A stretch of DNA of 50,785 nt from Streptomyces inhibens (GTDB taxonomy: Bacteria; Actinomycetota; Actinomycetes; Streptomycetales; Streptomycetaceae): assembly GCF_003389455.1 (NCBI RefSeq), contig NZ_QUAC01000116.1, positions 1 to 50,785 of the forward strand. The letters run 5' to 3'. Shown here piece by piece: positions 37,037-46,153 of this stretch (position 1 is its first letter; each line of letters begins with the position of its first letter). The translations under genes were made by a program, and so were the position numbers. The notes beneath the pieces are model-generated. The model was not told the origin of the DNA. It searched no databases and saw only the letters and a list, made by a program, of their open reading frames with translations.

Positions 37037-37801
37037 ATGAACGCCACGGCTGACGATCCGGGTGTGTTGTTTCCCTTTGGTACCCCTGACCTTGCAGCGC
37101 CCGTCCGGGTTTTCTGCCTGCCGTACGCGGGCGGCGGCGCCGGCCTTTACCGTGCATGGAGCCAGCGCACTGTTCCCGGTGTGGCGATCGTGCCGGTACA
37201 GCTGCCGGGGCGTGAGAACAGGCTCCATGAGCCGCCGGAGCACGATTTCGACGCCCTCGCCGCACGGCTGGCGGAGGCGATCGCTCCGTGGACGGGCGAA
37301 CGCTACGCCCTCTTCGGACACAGCATGGGCGGTCTGCTCTCGTACGAACTCGCCCACCGGCTGCAGGAGCTGACGGGACGGCCGGCCGAGCTGCTCGCCG
37401 TGTCCGCCTGCGCGGCGCCCGACGTGGAACGCCCTTCTTGGCGCATTCACGATCTGCCCAGGGAGGAATTCGTCGCGGAGGTGCGACGGCTCAACGGCAC
37501 CCCGCAGGAGGTGTTCGAGGACGAGGACCTCCTCGACCTGTGCCTGCCGCGCATCCGCGCCGACTTCTCCGTGCTGGCGAGCTACCGGTACCAGCAGCGG
37601 GCTCCGCTGGCCGTGCCGGTCACGGCGCTGTGCGGAACCCGCGATCCTCAGGTCCCCACCTGGTCGGTGGAGAACTGGCGCAGCCACACGGCCCGCGAAT
37701 TCAGGCTGCATCTCGTGGACGACGACCACTTCTTCATTCACCGTCACGAGCAGGCCGTCTTCGAGCACCTCACCGATGGGCTTCGCGAAGTACTCGTGTG
37801 A
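37037..37801 (+). CDS. Type II thioesterase
   Basis: A 254-aa stand-alone thioesterase. It has the family start FCLPYAGGGAGLYRAW, the VQLPGRENRL segment, the nucleophile elbow GHSMGG (Ser96), the acid region CGTRDPQVP and the catalytic His in DDDHFF. Such enzymes clear mis-primed carrier domains. Because the NRPS has no integrated TE, it or the 18365 thioesterase could also release the product. ATG 37037 follows AAAGGA. It lies 88 bp after the NRPS. Confidence 0.93.
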   Translation: MNATADDPGVLFPFGTPDLAAPVRVFCLPYAGGGAGLYRAWSQRTVPGVAIVPVQLPGRENRLHEPPEHDFDALAARLAEAIAPWTGERYALFGHSMGGLLSYELAHRLQELTGRPAELLAVSACAAPDVERPSWRIHDLPREEFVAEVRRLNGTPQEVFEDEDLLDLCLPRIRADFSVLASYRYQQRAPLAVPVTALCGTRDPQVPTWSVENWRSHTAREFRLHLVDDDHFFIHRHEQAVFEHLTDGLREVLV

Positions 37802-37892
37802 GGCGAGGAACCGACCGGCCGGCGGAAAACCGGCCGGCAGTCGCCACGGATCAACACCTCGCCTTGCCGACACAAGAAAACGGAAACCGGAT

Positions 37893-38108
37893 ATGAGCAA
37901 TCCCCTGGACGAGCCGGACAGCTCGTTCGTGGTGCTGACGAATCACGAGGCGCAGTACTCGCTGTGGCCGGTGTTCGCGGAACTTCCCGACGGGTGGACG
38001 GTCGCGCATCCAGAAAGCGACCGGCAGACCTGCCTGGATTACATCGAAAAGGAATGGACGGATATGCGTCCGAAGAGCTTGGTGAACATGATGAGGGGTG
38101 TCGCATGA
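37893..38108 (+). CDS. MbtH-like protein
   Basis: A 71-aa MbtH-family protein, a partner that solubilises and activates NRPS adenylation domains. The invariant pattern is present: NHEAQYSLWPVFAELPDGW, then CLDYIEKEWTDMRPKSL. It presumably serves the C-A-PCP protein upstream. The ATG at 37893 is chosen from the family length. Its TGA overlaps the methyltransferase ATG (ATGA). Confidence 0.95.
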   Translation: MSNPLDEPDSSFVVLTNHEAQYSLWPVFAELPDGWTVAHPESDRQTCLDYIEKEWTDMRPKSLVNMMRGVA

Positions 38109-39094
38109 GCAAGACGGTTACGACGATAGCCGAGGTCTACAACCACGCCCTGGCAGCTTCGGCGATCAGTGCGGCGTGGGAGGTCGGCATCTTCGACGCG
38201 CTCCGGGAGGCAGGACCCCTGGATGCCGAGGCTTTCGCGGCCGAGCAGGGGCTGGACGCAGGCTCGGTGCAGGAGCTGTTCCGCGCGCTGGCCGCGGCGG
38301 ACGTGGTCAGCCGCGAGGGCGTCAAGGTCCGCCCCGGCCCGAACTTCGAGGAAGCTGACCGGTCCAAGTCGCTGTTCCACTGGATGACAAAGGGCTGCGG
38401 CGAGCTGTTCAGCACCCTCCCGGACCTGATCCGCGAAGAGAACCGGGTGGGCTCCTTCTACCGGCGTGACGCGGCGGCGATCAGCGTCGCGTGCCGTGAA
38501 ATCAACGCCGAGTGGTGGGACCCGGTCTTCCGGCCGGTGGTGAGCGGGCTGGACTTCAGTTACGTCGCCGACCTGGGATGCGGCAGCGGCGAGCGGCTGA
38601 TCCGGCTGGCTCAGTCCCGGCCGGGCGTACGGGGCCTCGGCATCGACGCCGCCGACGGAGCCATCGAGGTCTCCACCAAGGCGGTGGCCGATGCGGGCCT
38701 GTCGGACCGCATCACCATCACCCAGGGCGATGCCACACAGCTCGAAGCGCGCGCCGAGTACGCGGGGGTCGACCTGCTGACCTCCTTCATGATGGGACAC
38801 GACTTCTGGCCCCGCGCCGAAGCGGTCGCGTCGCTGCGGCGCATCCGGGAGGTCTTCCCCGATCTGAAGCACTTCCTGCTCGCGGACGCGACGCGGACGA
38901 CGACGTACCCGGACACCGAAATGCCGGTCTTCAGCATGGCGTTCGAGTTCGCTCACGCGGTGATGGGCGACTACCTGCCCACGCTGGAGGAGTGGGGCCC
39001 GGTCTTCGAAGAGGCAGGCTGGCGTCTCGTGGAAGCGCACCCCATCTCCGTCCCGGCGGACAGCGTGATGTTCCACCTGGTCCCCGCCAACTGA
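38105..39094 (+). CDS. SAM-dependent methyltransferase, tailoring enzyme
   Basis: A 329-aa class I methyltransferase. The N-terminal helical/winged-helix dimerisation part (1-90) starts AEVYNHALAASAISAAWEVGIFDAL, and the SAM-binding motif is VADLGCGSGERL (near residue 155). The long C-terminal part (FSMAFEFAHAVMGDYLPTLEEWGPVFEEAGW) recalls small-molecule O- or C-methyltransferases, including alpha-keto-acid C-methyltransferases of NRPS pathways; which atom it methylates cannot be decided. It is coupled to the MbtH gene and is the last gene of the operon, ending just before a strong terminator. Confidence 0.85.
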   Translation: MSKTVTTIAEVYNHALAASAISAAWEVGIFDALREAGPLDAEAFAAEQGLDAGSVQELFRALAAADVVSREGVKVRPGPNFEEADRSKSLFHWMTKGCGELFSTLPDLIREENRVGSFYRRDAAAISVACREINAEWWDPVFRPVVSGLDFSYVADLGCGSGERLIRLAQSRPGVRGLGIDAADGAIEVSTKAVADAGLSDRITITQGDATQLEARAEYAGVDLLTSFMMGHDFWPRAEAVASLRRIREVFPDLKHFLLADATRTTTYPDTEMPVFSMAFEFAHAVMGDYLPTLEEWGPVFEEAGWRLVEAHPISVPADSVMFHLVPAN

Positions 39095-39096
39095 CC

Positions 39097-39141
39097 CACT
39101 GCCGCCCCGGTGCCTCGGACCGACGCACCGGGGCGGCAGTG
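39097..39141 (+). terminator. Strong terminator of the biosynthetic operon
   Basis: A perfect 17-bp inverted repeat (39097-39113 with 39125-39141; core GCCGCCCCGGTGC) around an 11-nt loop begins right after the methyltransferase stop. There is no T tract, but the stem is the strongest in the window. Confidence 0.85.
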
Positions 39142-39218
39142 CGTCGGCGAGCGGCGGCCTCAGCACTCGCCGACGTCACCCGCGAGGCCACCGGCGCCGG
39201 CACCCGACCGCCGGCGCC

Positions 39219-39785
39219 TCACCCCGCCCCGGCAAGCGCTGTCCGCCCCGCCGGAGTGTCGGCTCGCCCTTTCTCGTAGACGGTGAGCCCCCGTGCCAGA
39301 TGGAGAGGCACGAGCAGCAGCTCCACGACGAGTGCCTTCCATGCGTAGACGAGGTTCACGGCCTTGGTCGCGTAGACACACGGAATGTTCAACAGCACGC
39401 CGGCAAGCGGGAGTTTGCGGCGGCGGGCTGCGTAGATGAGGGGTGGTGTCGTCAGCAGGAGTTCGGCTCCGGCCCACCAGGCGAAGGCGAGGGCGGGTGG
39501 CTGGTCCGTGGTCGCGGCGATCACGAACGGTGTCGCCCACCAGAGCGGTGCGGTGAGGATTTCCAGGAGGGCGAGCAGCACCCAGACCGCCAGCAGGGGT
39601 TTGTGGAGGATCAGCCGGCCCAGGTGGAGCCGGACGTTCTGGCAGAAGCCGGCCATCCAGCGCCAGACCTGTTTGCGGAGATAGGTGAGGTCTTCGGGGT
39701 CGGCGGCCAGCGCGACGGCGTCGGGGACATAGACCGCGCGGCGGCCCGCGATCTGCTGGGACCAGGTGAAGTCCATGTCCTCGAA
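39219..39785 (-). pseudogene. C-terminal half of a membrane glycosyltransferase (GT2)
   Basis: The minus-strand frame begins with EDMDFTWS, equivalent to the acidic motif of family 2 synthases (NodC/hyaluronan-synthase type). It continues through the acceptor motif KQVWRWMAGF (QxxRW) and three or four hydrophobic segments to a stop at 39219. Everything N-terminal to the ED motif, including the UDP-sugar-binding half, is missing: the frame meets AT-rich DNA and then a stop. An internal ATG at 39776 leaves about 185 codons, too short for activity. It looks like a gene cut by the arrival of the neighbouring DNA. Confidence 0.75.
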
Positions 39786-39786
39786 T

Positions 39787-39800
39787 TTCCTAATTAGGAA
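39787..39800. promoter_or_regulatory. AT-rich perfect palindrome TTCCTAATTAGGAA
   Basis: A 14-bp perfect palindrome lies exactly where the glycosyltransferase remnant ends. AT-rich palindromes are rare in this GC context. It may be an operator (MarR-like sites look similar) or mark a recombination scar. Confidence 0.5.
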
Positions 39801-40196
39801 TTCACGAGAATTACGACACTCTCCTCACCTCTGAAGAAGAGTATCAACTGCCCCCACGCTGAGCCCTGTGGGACCATCGACGATCTCACCAACATCCCGA
39901 ATCGGGACAATGCGGAAATAGCTCGCGCCGACAAGCCAGCAAACTGTCAGCATCGTCCCCGCGATCTTGGCAGACAGGCGCTTCCGCTCAGCCCACCGCA
40001 CCGGTAGCAGCGCCCAGCTGCGCCGTCCGTGTGGCCGGTCCAAAGGCCAGCCGACGAGCTGTACACCTGACCGACCGGCATCAGGCCAAACCTCCATGTT
40101 GCAAGAAGACGGCGGACGGTAGGGTAAGCGGTCGGTCGGTAGCGGATCCCACGGCGCCGGCCACATCACCAAGCAGGGCAGGTAGGGAGGGCTGAC
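39801..40196. other. Spacer before the defence operon
   Basis: About 400 bp with no confident gene. A minus-strand frame (39825-40172, 115 codons) with one hydrophobic stretch is possible but has no recognisable family. A weak TTGCAA (40099-40104) and TAGGGT (40120-40125) pair with a short 15-bp spacer could be part of the promoter for the operon at 40197. Confidence 0.4.
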
Positions 40197-43100
40197 GTGG
40201 CTCGAGAGCCAAGCGAGCTTGGAAGTCAGTTCACCAACCTGGCCCTCGCCTCAGCCAATTTCGGGTTTCTCCTCCCCTACGAACCGCTCCTAGTGCTCTA
40301 CGGCGCTTCATCCGAGGCCCGTATGTCCACTGCCCCTACCGACTCGCTGGTGGCGGCGCGCCAATTCGGTGAGGTTCTTGCAGCCAAGCTCGGCCACGTG
40401 GCCGGTGTGCGGTCGCCGACGGCAGACCAGGCGTCTCGTCTGCGGGTACTGACTCGTGCCGGGCTACTCCCTGCACGAGTCCTCGCCGCGTTCGAGGACC
40501 TTCACGGCTCCCCTGACGGTGCCCCTGACCCGGCAGAGGTGGTGGCCCCGCACCTGGTGCAGCGCTGTTTCGAGCTGGCTGTCTGGTTCTTCCGGCTCCA
40601 GACGTCCGACCAGGAGCCGATGTCCTTCGTCCACACCGGCCCGTCCGACCTACGTGTTCTGGCGGAGCGAGTGTCTCCGCTGGATGCGGTCCTGCCCCGG
40701 TTGCGCCGGGAGTTCGATCTCCGAGTGGGGCCGACATCGCTGCCGGCTTCAGAGCGAGAGCACCTGATCGTCGGTGCCCGCGACGCAGCCTATGAGCCGC
40801 TGACAGAAGCGGCGATCGTGGCGGAGGTGCAGCGCAGGCTCACCAAGGCAGGGTGGGATGTTCTGGGCCCGGATGCGGATGATGACCGGAGCCGCTCACT
40901 CGGTTGCGTGTTGGTGGAGCCTGCTCTGTCCGGCGGCAGCCGTGCCGACTTGCTGCTGTTGGTCGGCGGGCAGGTGGTGGGCATCATCGAGTGCAAGAGG
41001 GACGGCGCCGATCTCACCACGGCCATGGAGCAGGCGAGGATGCTGGCTGCAGCAGTGACAGACGCCTCGCCGTGGCCGGTCTGGCGCTCTCCGCTGCCGT
41101 ATCGGTACGTGAGTGACGGACGACGTCTGCTTTTCTGCGACGCCAATGATCCAGAACCGCGGGCCCGGCTCGTCAGTGGCTTCCACCGGCCGGCCACTTT
41201 GGCGCGTTGGCAGCGTGAGGCAGAGGCGGACAGTGAGGCACCGACCTATCGAGCCAGGCTGACGGCCCACCTGCCCCGTCTGGACGAGGGATCGCCGGCG
41301 GCCGGACAGCTTCGTCCGCCGCAGATCAGGGCAGTACGGGCCGTCGAGCAAGCGCTCGCTGCCGGACAACGCCGTGCCCTGGTGCAGATGGCTACCGGCA
41401 CGGGACGGGTCAACGCCGAGGTCTTCGCGGCCTACCGTCAGCTCAGGTATGCCAGGGCTGCCCGCATTCTCTTCGTGGTTGATCGCGTAATGATGGCGCA
41501 TCAGTTGACTGCCCGTTTCCGGCAGTTCAGTACCCCGGATGCGGGGCGGAGTCTTGCGGATGTGTACCAAGTCGAAGAGCTGACCTCGGCAGGCCCGACT
41601 CCGTCGGCGTCAGCCGTCGTGGCCACGGTGCAGAGGCTGGAAAGCATGCTGGCAGGCACGCCAGAGCCGGACAGTGGATCCGCACGGGTATCGGCATACG
41701 AGACCGCCGAGCAGGTCTCGCATTCCGACAGCGCTCCGCTCGAAGTCACCTACTCCGAAGCTCTGCCGCCTGATTCCTTCGATCTCATCGTCGTCGACGA
41801 CTGCCACCACTCGGTCTATGGACGAGGGCGTGCCCTCCTTGAGTACTTCGACGCTCCCGTGGTCGGATTCACCGCGACACCGGTCGCCCCGATCTTCGGT
41901 TTCTTCAACGCCAACCTGGTCAGCGAATACCTCTTTGAACAGGCCATCGCCGATGGTCTCGTCGTGGACTACTCCGTCTACCAGACACGGTTCGAGCCGT
42001 CCGGGCGCGCGGTGCTCGTGCCGTTGCACGAGCACATCGCCGCCGAAGCCAAGCGTCCGCGCCGCACCCAGTACGAGCAGTTGGACGAAGACCTGGCTTA
42101 CGCCGGCCCGGACAGCGACCCGCGGATCGTCGGGTCCGAACGACTGGCTGCAGTTGTGACGGCGTTCCGTGATGCACTGCCCACCCTGTTCCCGGAGAGG
42201 GCGGCCCCGGGTGGGCTGGGCGTCCCCAAGACCGTGGTCTTCGCGCTCAACGACCTGCACGCGGAAAACATCGTGCATCACATCCGCGAGGTGTTCGGCT
42301 TCGGCGGTGCCTTCTGCCAGAAGATCACCATGTGCAGAGACGACCCGGCCCAGCTTCTGAGGGACTTCAGGACGACTTCGCAATTCCGGATTGCCGTGGT
42401 GGTGGACATCATGTCCGGCCCCACCGACATGCGGGCGGTCGAGTGCGTGCTGTTCCTGCGCGATGTCCGGTCCGCTGCCTATTACGAGCGGCTGCTGGCG
42501 CAGGGGGCTCAGCGCATTGCGCCGGCGGAGCTCCGCGCCGTCACCCCAGGAGCATTTGCTAAGACCCAGTTTGTGGTGATCGACGCGGTGGGTACCTCGC
42601 GCCACCACCACCGACGGCTCGTCAATGTGACCGACGCGTCCGGCCGGGCAGGCCGGCGTGCGCTGGAGCGCCTGCTGAACCGTACGGTGGACGCCGGCAT
42701 GACCGCTGACGAGACGGCTGAACTCGGGGTGCGGCTTGCCCGGCTCGTTCCCGTGCTGAGCGAAGCTGATGGCGCCGCGGTCCGGAAGCTGGCCGACTTT
42801 TCCTTGGAAGGGTTGGTGGCCCGGCTTCTCGGCACCGTCGATGCGGACCACATGGCGCAGGTCCGCGCAGCCTGGGGTGACGAGGCCCTCGACGAGGAAG
42901 TCCGCGATGCCGGCGCCCTGCTCGGCAATAGGCCTGCGCTGCGGCAGATGTTGCTCGGCCTCTACGACCGACCGGCCGCATCGGATGCGGGGGAGCCCGC
43001 CGGGCAGAGTGCGGCTGCCGAGGACGTGCGCCGGCGTCTGGCCGCGTTTACGCAGCAGGCCGGACCCTTCACTCCGGCCCAGCTGTGGTGGATCGAGAAC

Positions 43101-43259
43101 ATTGCGGAGGCGACTGCCGCTGCCGATGACCGATTCAATCCCCGGGACCTCGACAGCGTCCCGTTCTCGGGTCGGGGCGGCACGGACGGGTTCCTTGGCG
43201 CGTTCGGGGCCGACGTCGCGATCGACCTCTTGTACGAACTGGGTGAGGCGCTCGCTTGA
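40197..43259 (+). CDS. HsdR-like type I restriction subunit with degenerate helicase motifs
   Basis: A 1020-aa protein with full HsdR architecture: an N-terminal helical domain (NFGFLLPYEPLLV), a PD-(D/E)xK nuclease domain with Asp251 and Glu265-Cys-Lys267 intact, and a two-lobe SF2 helicase. The helicase motifs are altered. Motif I is MATGTGRV (398-405) instead of GTGKT. Motif II is VDDCHH (Asp534-Asp535) instead of DECH. FTATP (motif III) is kept, motif V is DIMSGPTD and motif VI has QGAQRI instead of GRGTR. ATP-driven translocation is therefore doubtful. It starts at GTG 40197 after GGGAGG. The stop overlaps the hsdS TTG start, so the gene is translated as part of the operon and shows no frameshift. 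Confidence 0.9.
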   Translation: MAREPSELGSQFTNLALASANFGFLLPYEPLLVLYGASSEARMSTAPTDSLVAARQFGEVLAAKLGHVAGVRSPTADQASRLRVLTRAGLLPARVLAAFEDLHGSPDGAPDPAEVVAPHLVQRCFELAVWFFRLQTSDQEPMSFVHTGPSDLRVLAERVSPLDAVLPRLRREFDLRVGPTSLPASEREHLIVGARDAAYEPLTEAAIVAEVQRRLTKAGWDVLGPDADDDRSRSLGCVLVEPALSGGSRADLLLLVGGQVVGIIECKRDGADLTTAMEQARMLAAAVTDASPWPVWRSPLPYRYVSDGRRLLFCDANDPEPRARLVSGFHRPATLARWQREAEADSEAPTYRARLTAHLPRLDEGSPAAGQLRPPQIRAVRAVEQALAAGQRRALVQMATGTGRVNAEVFAAYRQLRYARAARILFVVDRVMMAHQLTARFRQFSTPDAGRSLADVYQVEELTSAGPTPSASAVVATVQRLESMLAGTPEPDSGSARVSAYETAEQVSHSDSAPLEVTYSEALPPDSFDLIVVDDCHHSVYGRGRALLEYFDAPVVGFTATPVAPIFGFFNANLVSEYLFEQAIADGLVVDYSVYQTRFEPSGRAVLVPLHEHIAAEAKRPRRTQYEQLDEDLAYAGPDSDPRIVGSERLAAVVTAFRDALPTLFPERAAPGGLGVPKTVVFALNDLHAENIVHHIREVFGFGGAFCQKITMCRDDPAQLLRDFRTTSQFRIAVVVDIMSGPTDMRAVECVLFLRDVRSAAYYERLLAQGAQRIAPAELRAVTPGAFAKTQFVVIDAVGTSRHHHRRLVNVTDASGRAGRRALERLLNRTVDAGMTADETAELGVRLARLVPVLSEADGAAVRKLADFSLEGLVARLLGTVDADHMAQVRAAWGDEALDEEVRDAGALLGNRPALRQMLLGLYDRPAASDAGEPAGQSAAAEDVRRRLAAFTQQAGPFTPAQLWWIENIAEATAAADDRFNPRDLDSVPFSGRGGTDGFLGAFGADVAIDLLYELGEALA

Positions 43260-44605
43260 ACAACGACCTTCCCACCGGTTGGACCACCGTCCGGCTGGCC
43301 GACGTACTGCGCGAACCGTTGGTCAACGGCCGGTCCCTGCGCACCCGCCAGGACGGCTTCCCCGTGCTGCGGGCGACGGCCCTTCGCCCGGTGAGGGTGG
43401 ACTTCACCCAGACCAAGGGCGGCGACTGGACAGCCCACGACAGCGCGCCTGCTCTGGCCGAACCCGATGACCTGCTGGTCAGCCGGGCCAGCGGCTCGCT
43501 GGCCCTGGTCGGCGAGGGCGCCTTGGTGGATGCCCCTCCCAGTCCCACGACCTTCCCTGACACCATGATCCGCGTGCGCGTGCTGCCCTCCCTCGTCGAT
43601 CCGCGTTACCTCGCGCACCTGTGGAACTCACCGGTCGTGCGCCGCCAGATCGAGGCCTGCGCACGCCAGGGCGGCGCAGCGATCTACCGGATCAATCACG
43701 GCGACCTGGCGCAGATCCTGCTTCCACTCCCGGCACCCGGCGAACAGGCCCGGATTGCCGCCCTGGTGGAGAACCACCTCGCCCGGATCAACGCCACCAC
43801 AACCCGAACCCGCAGGGCCCTCGAGCAGGCTGACGAACTGAACCAAACGATGAGCGCCCGGGCCAGTGTGGGGCGGCTCTCCGGCGCGGACCGCGCACCG
43901 GGAGACCTGACCCCCGCCGGCACACACGACGGCGCTCTGCCGTTCTTGCCTGCCGACTGGCGCTGGACGCGCTTGGAGAACGTCGCCGACGTGACACTCG
44001 GGGTTACCAAGAACAGCAGGCGGCAGTGGGATCCCGCGGACGTGGAGGTTCCCTGCCTCCGGGTCGCGAACGTGCAGCGAGGCCGACTGGCCCTGGAGGA
44101 CGTCCACTCAATCCGGCTGCCCTTGCAGCGAGCACAGGCCGCCCGCCTCCGCACCGGTGACGTGATCCTGACCGGCGGCGGAGACCGCGGCCAGCTGGGC
44201 CGCGGCTGGATTTGGGAGGAGCAGTTGCCTGACTGCGTCCACCAAAACCACGTGTTCCGAGCCCGCATCACCGGCCAGCAGCTGCACCCGAAGCTGCTGG
44301 CCTGGCACGCCAACGGATTCGGCCGCCAGTGGTGCGAGCGCAACGCCACGCAGGTCACTGGGCTGGCTTCCATCGGTCTGGGGAAGATCCGCATGATGCC
44401 GGTGCCCGTCGCTCCGGCTGAGGAGCAGCAACGGCTGGTCGCTCTGGTCGACGCGCACCTCACGGCCCTTCAGACCGCGTCCGCTGCGGCCGAACGAGCG
44501 GTTGCCGTGGCCGACCGGCTGCGGAGCAACCTCCTGCAGCAGGCGTTCACCGGCCAGCTGCCGGACGCCTTCCACCCGCTCGGGCAACAGGAGTCCTCGC
44601 CGTGA
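43256..44605 (+). CDS. HsdS-like specificity subunit
   Basis: A 449-aa specificity protein with two target-recognition domains (about residues 5-170 and 220-405). Each is followed by a conserved helical spacer beginning PAPGEQARIAALVE and APAEEQQRLVALVD and ending in a coiled-coil stretch. This is the standard bipartite HsdS layout that reads a split DNA target. The TTG start overlaps the HsdR stop (TTGA) and its TGA overlaps the HsdM GTG (GTGA). Nothing looks damaged. The target sequence cannot be predicted by eye. Confidence 0.93.
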   Translation: MNNDLPTGWTTVRLADVLREPLVNGRSLRTRQDGFPVLRATALRPVRVDFTQTKGGDWTAHDSAPALAEPDDLLVSRASGSLALVGEGALVDAPPSPTTFPDTMIRVRVLPSLVDPRYLAHLWNSPVVRRQIEACARQGGAAIYRINHGDLAQILLPLPAPGEQARIAALVENHLARINATTTRTRRALEQADELNQTMSARASVGRLSGADRAPGDLTPAGTHDGALPFLPADWRWTRLENVADVTLGVTKNSRRQWDPADVEVPCLRVANVQRGRLALEDVHSIRLPLQRAQAARLRTGDVILTGGGDRGQLGRGWIWEEQLPDCVHQNHVFRARITGQQLHPKLLAWHANGFGRQWCERNATQVTGLASIGLGKIRMMPVPVAPAEEQQRLVALVDAHLTALQTASAAAERAVAVADRLRSNLLQQAFTGQLPDAFHPLGQQESSP

Positions 44606-46119
44606 ACCCACCTGTCTCCTCCCACCCCGGGCCCGACCAGGACCTGGCCAAGGTCCTGTGGTCCTTTGCCGACGTGCTGCGAGAAAACGGAATCTCAGGC
44701 ACCGAGTACGTCGAACAGCTCGCCTGCCTGATCCTCCTCAAGCTCGCCCACGAGCAGAGCCACCGCCCCCTCAACCCCGTGGACGTGATCGGCTACGACG
44801 CATGGGGACAGATCCGCTGGACCGACAGGCAGAACCAGCTGCCGGTCTACGAGCACACCCTGGACTCCCTTGCGCGCCGTCCGGGCAACCTCGGTCTGCT
44901 CTTTCGAAGGGCACAAAACCGGGTCTCGGACCCTGCCAAGCTCAGTCGACTGATCGACCTGGTCGACCTCTACCACTGGTCAGGGGACGACAGCACCAGC
45001 CGCGGCGCGGTCTTCGAAGACCTGCTGGCCCGATTGACCGCCGACCACAAGACCGGCGCCGGGCAGTTTTACACCCCTCGGCCGCTGGTCGAGGCGATCG
45101 TGCAGTGTGTCCAGCCGGGCGTCGACGACACGATCATCGATCCGGCCTGCGGCACGGGCGGCTTCTTGATCAAGTCATTCGAGTACCTGGTCAACCACTT
45201 TCCCCCCGGCGTCACCCCAGCCCAGCGCGCGCGACTGGACCAGGGCGCGTTCTTCGGCACCGAACTCGTCGATGCCACGGCGCGGCTGGCCACGATGAAC
45301 CTCGTCCTGCACGGAATGACGCGGGCCGACGCCGCCGACTCCCTGATCACCGTCGGTGACGCGCTCGCCCGGCCTCCGACGCAGCACGCGACGCTGGTCC
45401 TCACCACGCCTCCGTTCGGGAGGCGCTCCATGACCACCGGCGACACGTACGCGTACTACCGACCCGACTTCTGGACGGAGACCGGCAACAGGCAGCTCAA
45501 CTTCCTCCAGCACGTCTACAGCCTGCTGGAGACCAACGGCCGGGCAGCCGTCGTGGTTCCCGACAACGTCCTGTTCGAAGGCGGAGCCGGCGAGCGGGTC
45601 CGACGACTACTCCTTGACGCCTGCGACGTACACACCCTGCTCCGGCTTCCGGCAGGTGTCTTCTACGCAACCGGTGTCAAGACCAACGTCCTGTTCTTCG
45701 ACAAGCCCGCGCCCCGGCCGGACGGCAGCCCATCCACCAAGCAGCTGTGGGTGTACGACCTGCGCTCCCACAGCCCCGCGCCGACCAAGACCACGACGCT
45801 GGTCGGCTCCGACTACGAGGACTTCGTGTCCGCCTACCGGCCCGGGCGGCCTCGCAACGAGCGGGTCGAGTCACCCCTGTTCAGGTCCTTCAGCGTGGAG
45901 GACCTGCTCGCCAGGGACCGCATCAGCCTCGATCTTCAGGTCGCAGACCCACCGGACGAGCCCTTTGCACCCGTCGAGCCCGAGGCCGACCTGCACCACA
46001 TGGCACAGGAGATTGCCGGCGAACTCCGCTCGGCATTGGAGGAATTGACCGCCCTCACCGAAGCGCTGCGGCCCTACGGCGCACACGGCGACCGCCCGGA
46101 TCGGGACTCGGCGAAGTGA
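44602..46119 (+). CDS. HsdM-like methyltransferase subunit with altered motif IV
   Basis: A 505-aa protein with the N-terminal HsdM helical domain and an N6-adenine methyltransferase fold. GQFYTPRPLV, motif I DPACGTGGF (Asp180), VVVPDNVLFEGG and TGVKTNVLFF are all conserved. The catalytic motif IV reads TTPPFG (Thr269-Pro-Pro-Phe272), where the family has NPPF. The missing Asn normally contacts the target adenine N6, so methyl transfer is predicted to be lost or weak. SAM binding and HsdS contacts should remain. The gene order R-S-M is also unusual. Confidence 0.92.
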   Translation: MNPPVSSHPGPDQDLAKVLWSFADVLRENGISGTEYVEQLACLILLKLAHEQSHRPLNPVDVIGYDAWGQIRWTDRQNQLPVYEHTLDSLARRPGNLGLLFRRAQNRVSDPAKLSRLIDLVDLYHWSGDDSTSRGAVFEDLLARLTADHKTGAGQFYTPRPLVEAIVQCVQPGVDDTIIDPACGTGGFLIKSFEYLVNHFPPGVTPAQRARLDQGAFFGTELVDATARLATMNLVLHGMTRADAADSLITVGDALARPPTQHATLVLTTPPFGRRSMTTGDTYAYYRPDFWTETGNRQLNFLQHVYSLLETNGRAAVVVPDNVLFEGGAGERVRRLLLDACDVHTLLRLPAGVFYATGVKTNVLFFDKPAPRPDGSPSTKQLWVYDLRSHSPAPTKTTTLVGSDYEDFVSAYRPGRPRNERVESPLFRSFSVEDLLARDRISLDLQVADPPDEPFAPVEPEADLHHMAQEIAGELRSALEELTALTEALRPYGAHGDRPDRDSAK

Positions 46120-46153
46120 CCGCGACCACATCAGCTGCGAATGGAGGGACCGC

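Noticed and set aside
39825..40172. A 115-codon minus-strand frame with one hydrophobic segment
   Set aside because: No family resemblance, no ribosome site and odd N-terminal composition; left as part of the spacer.
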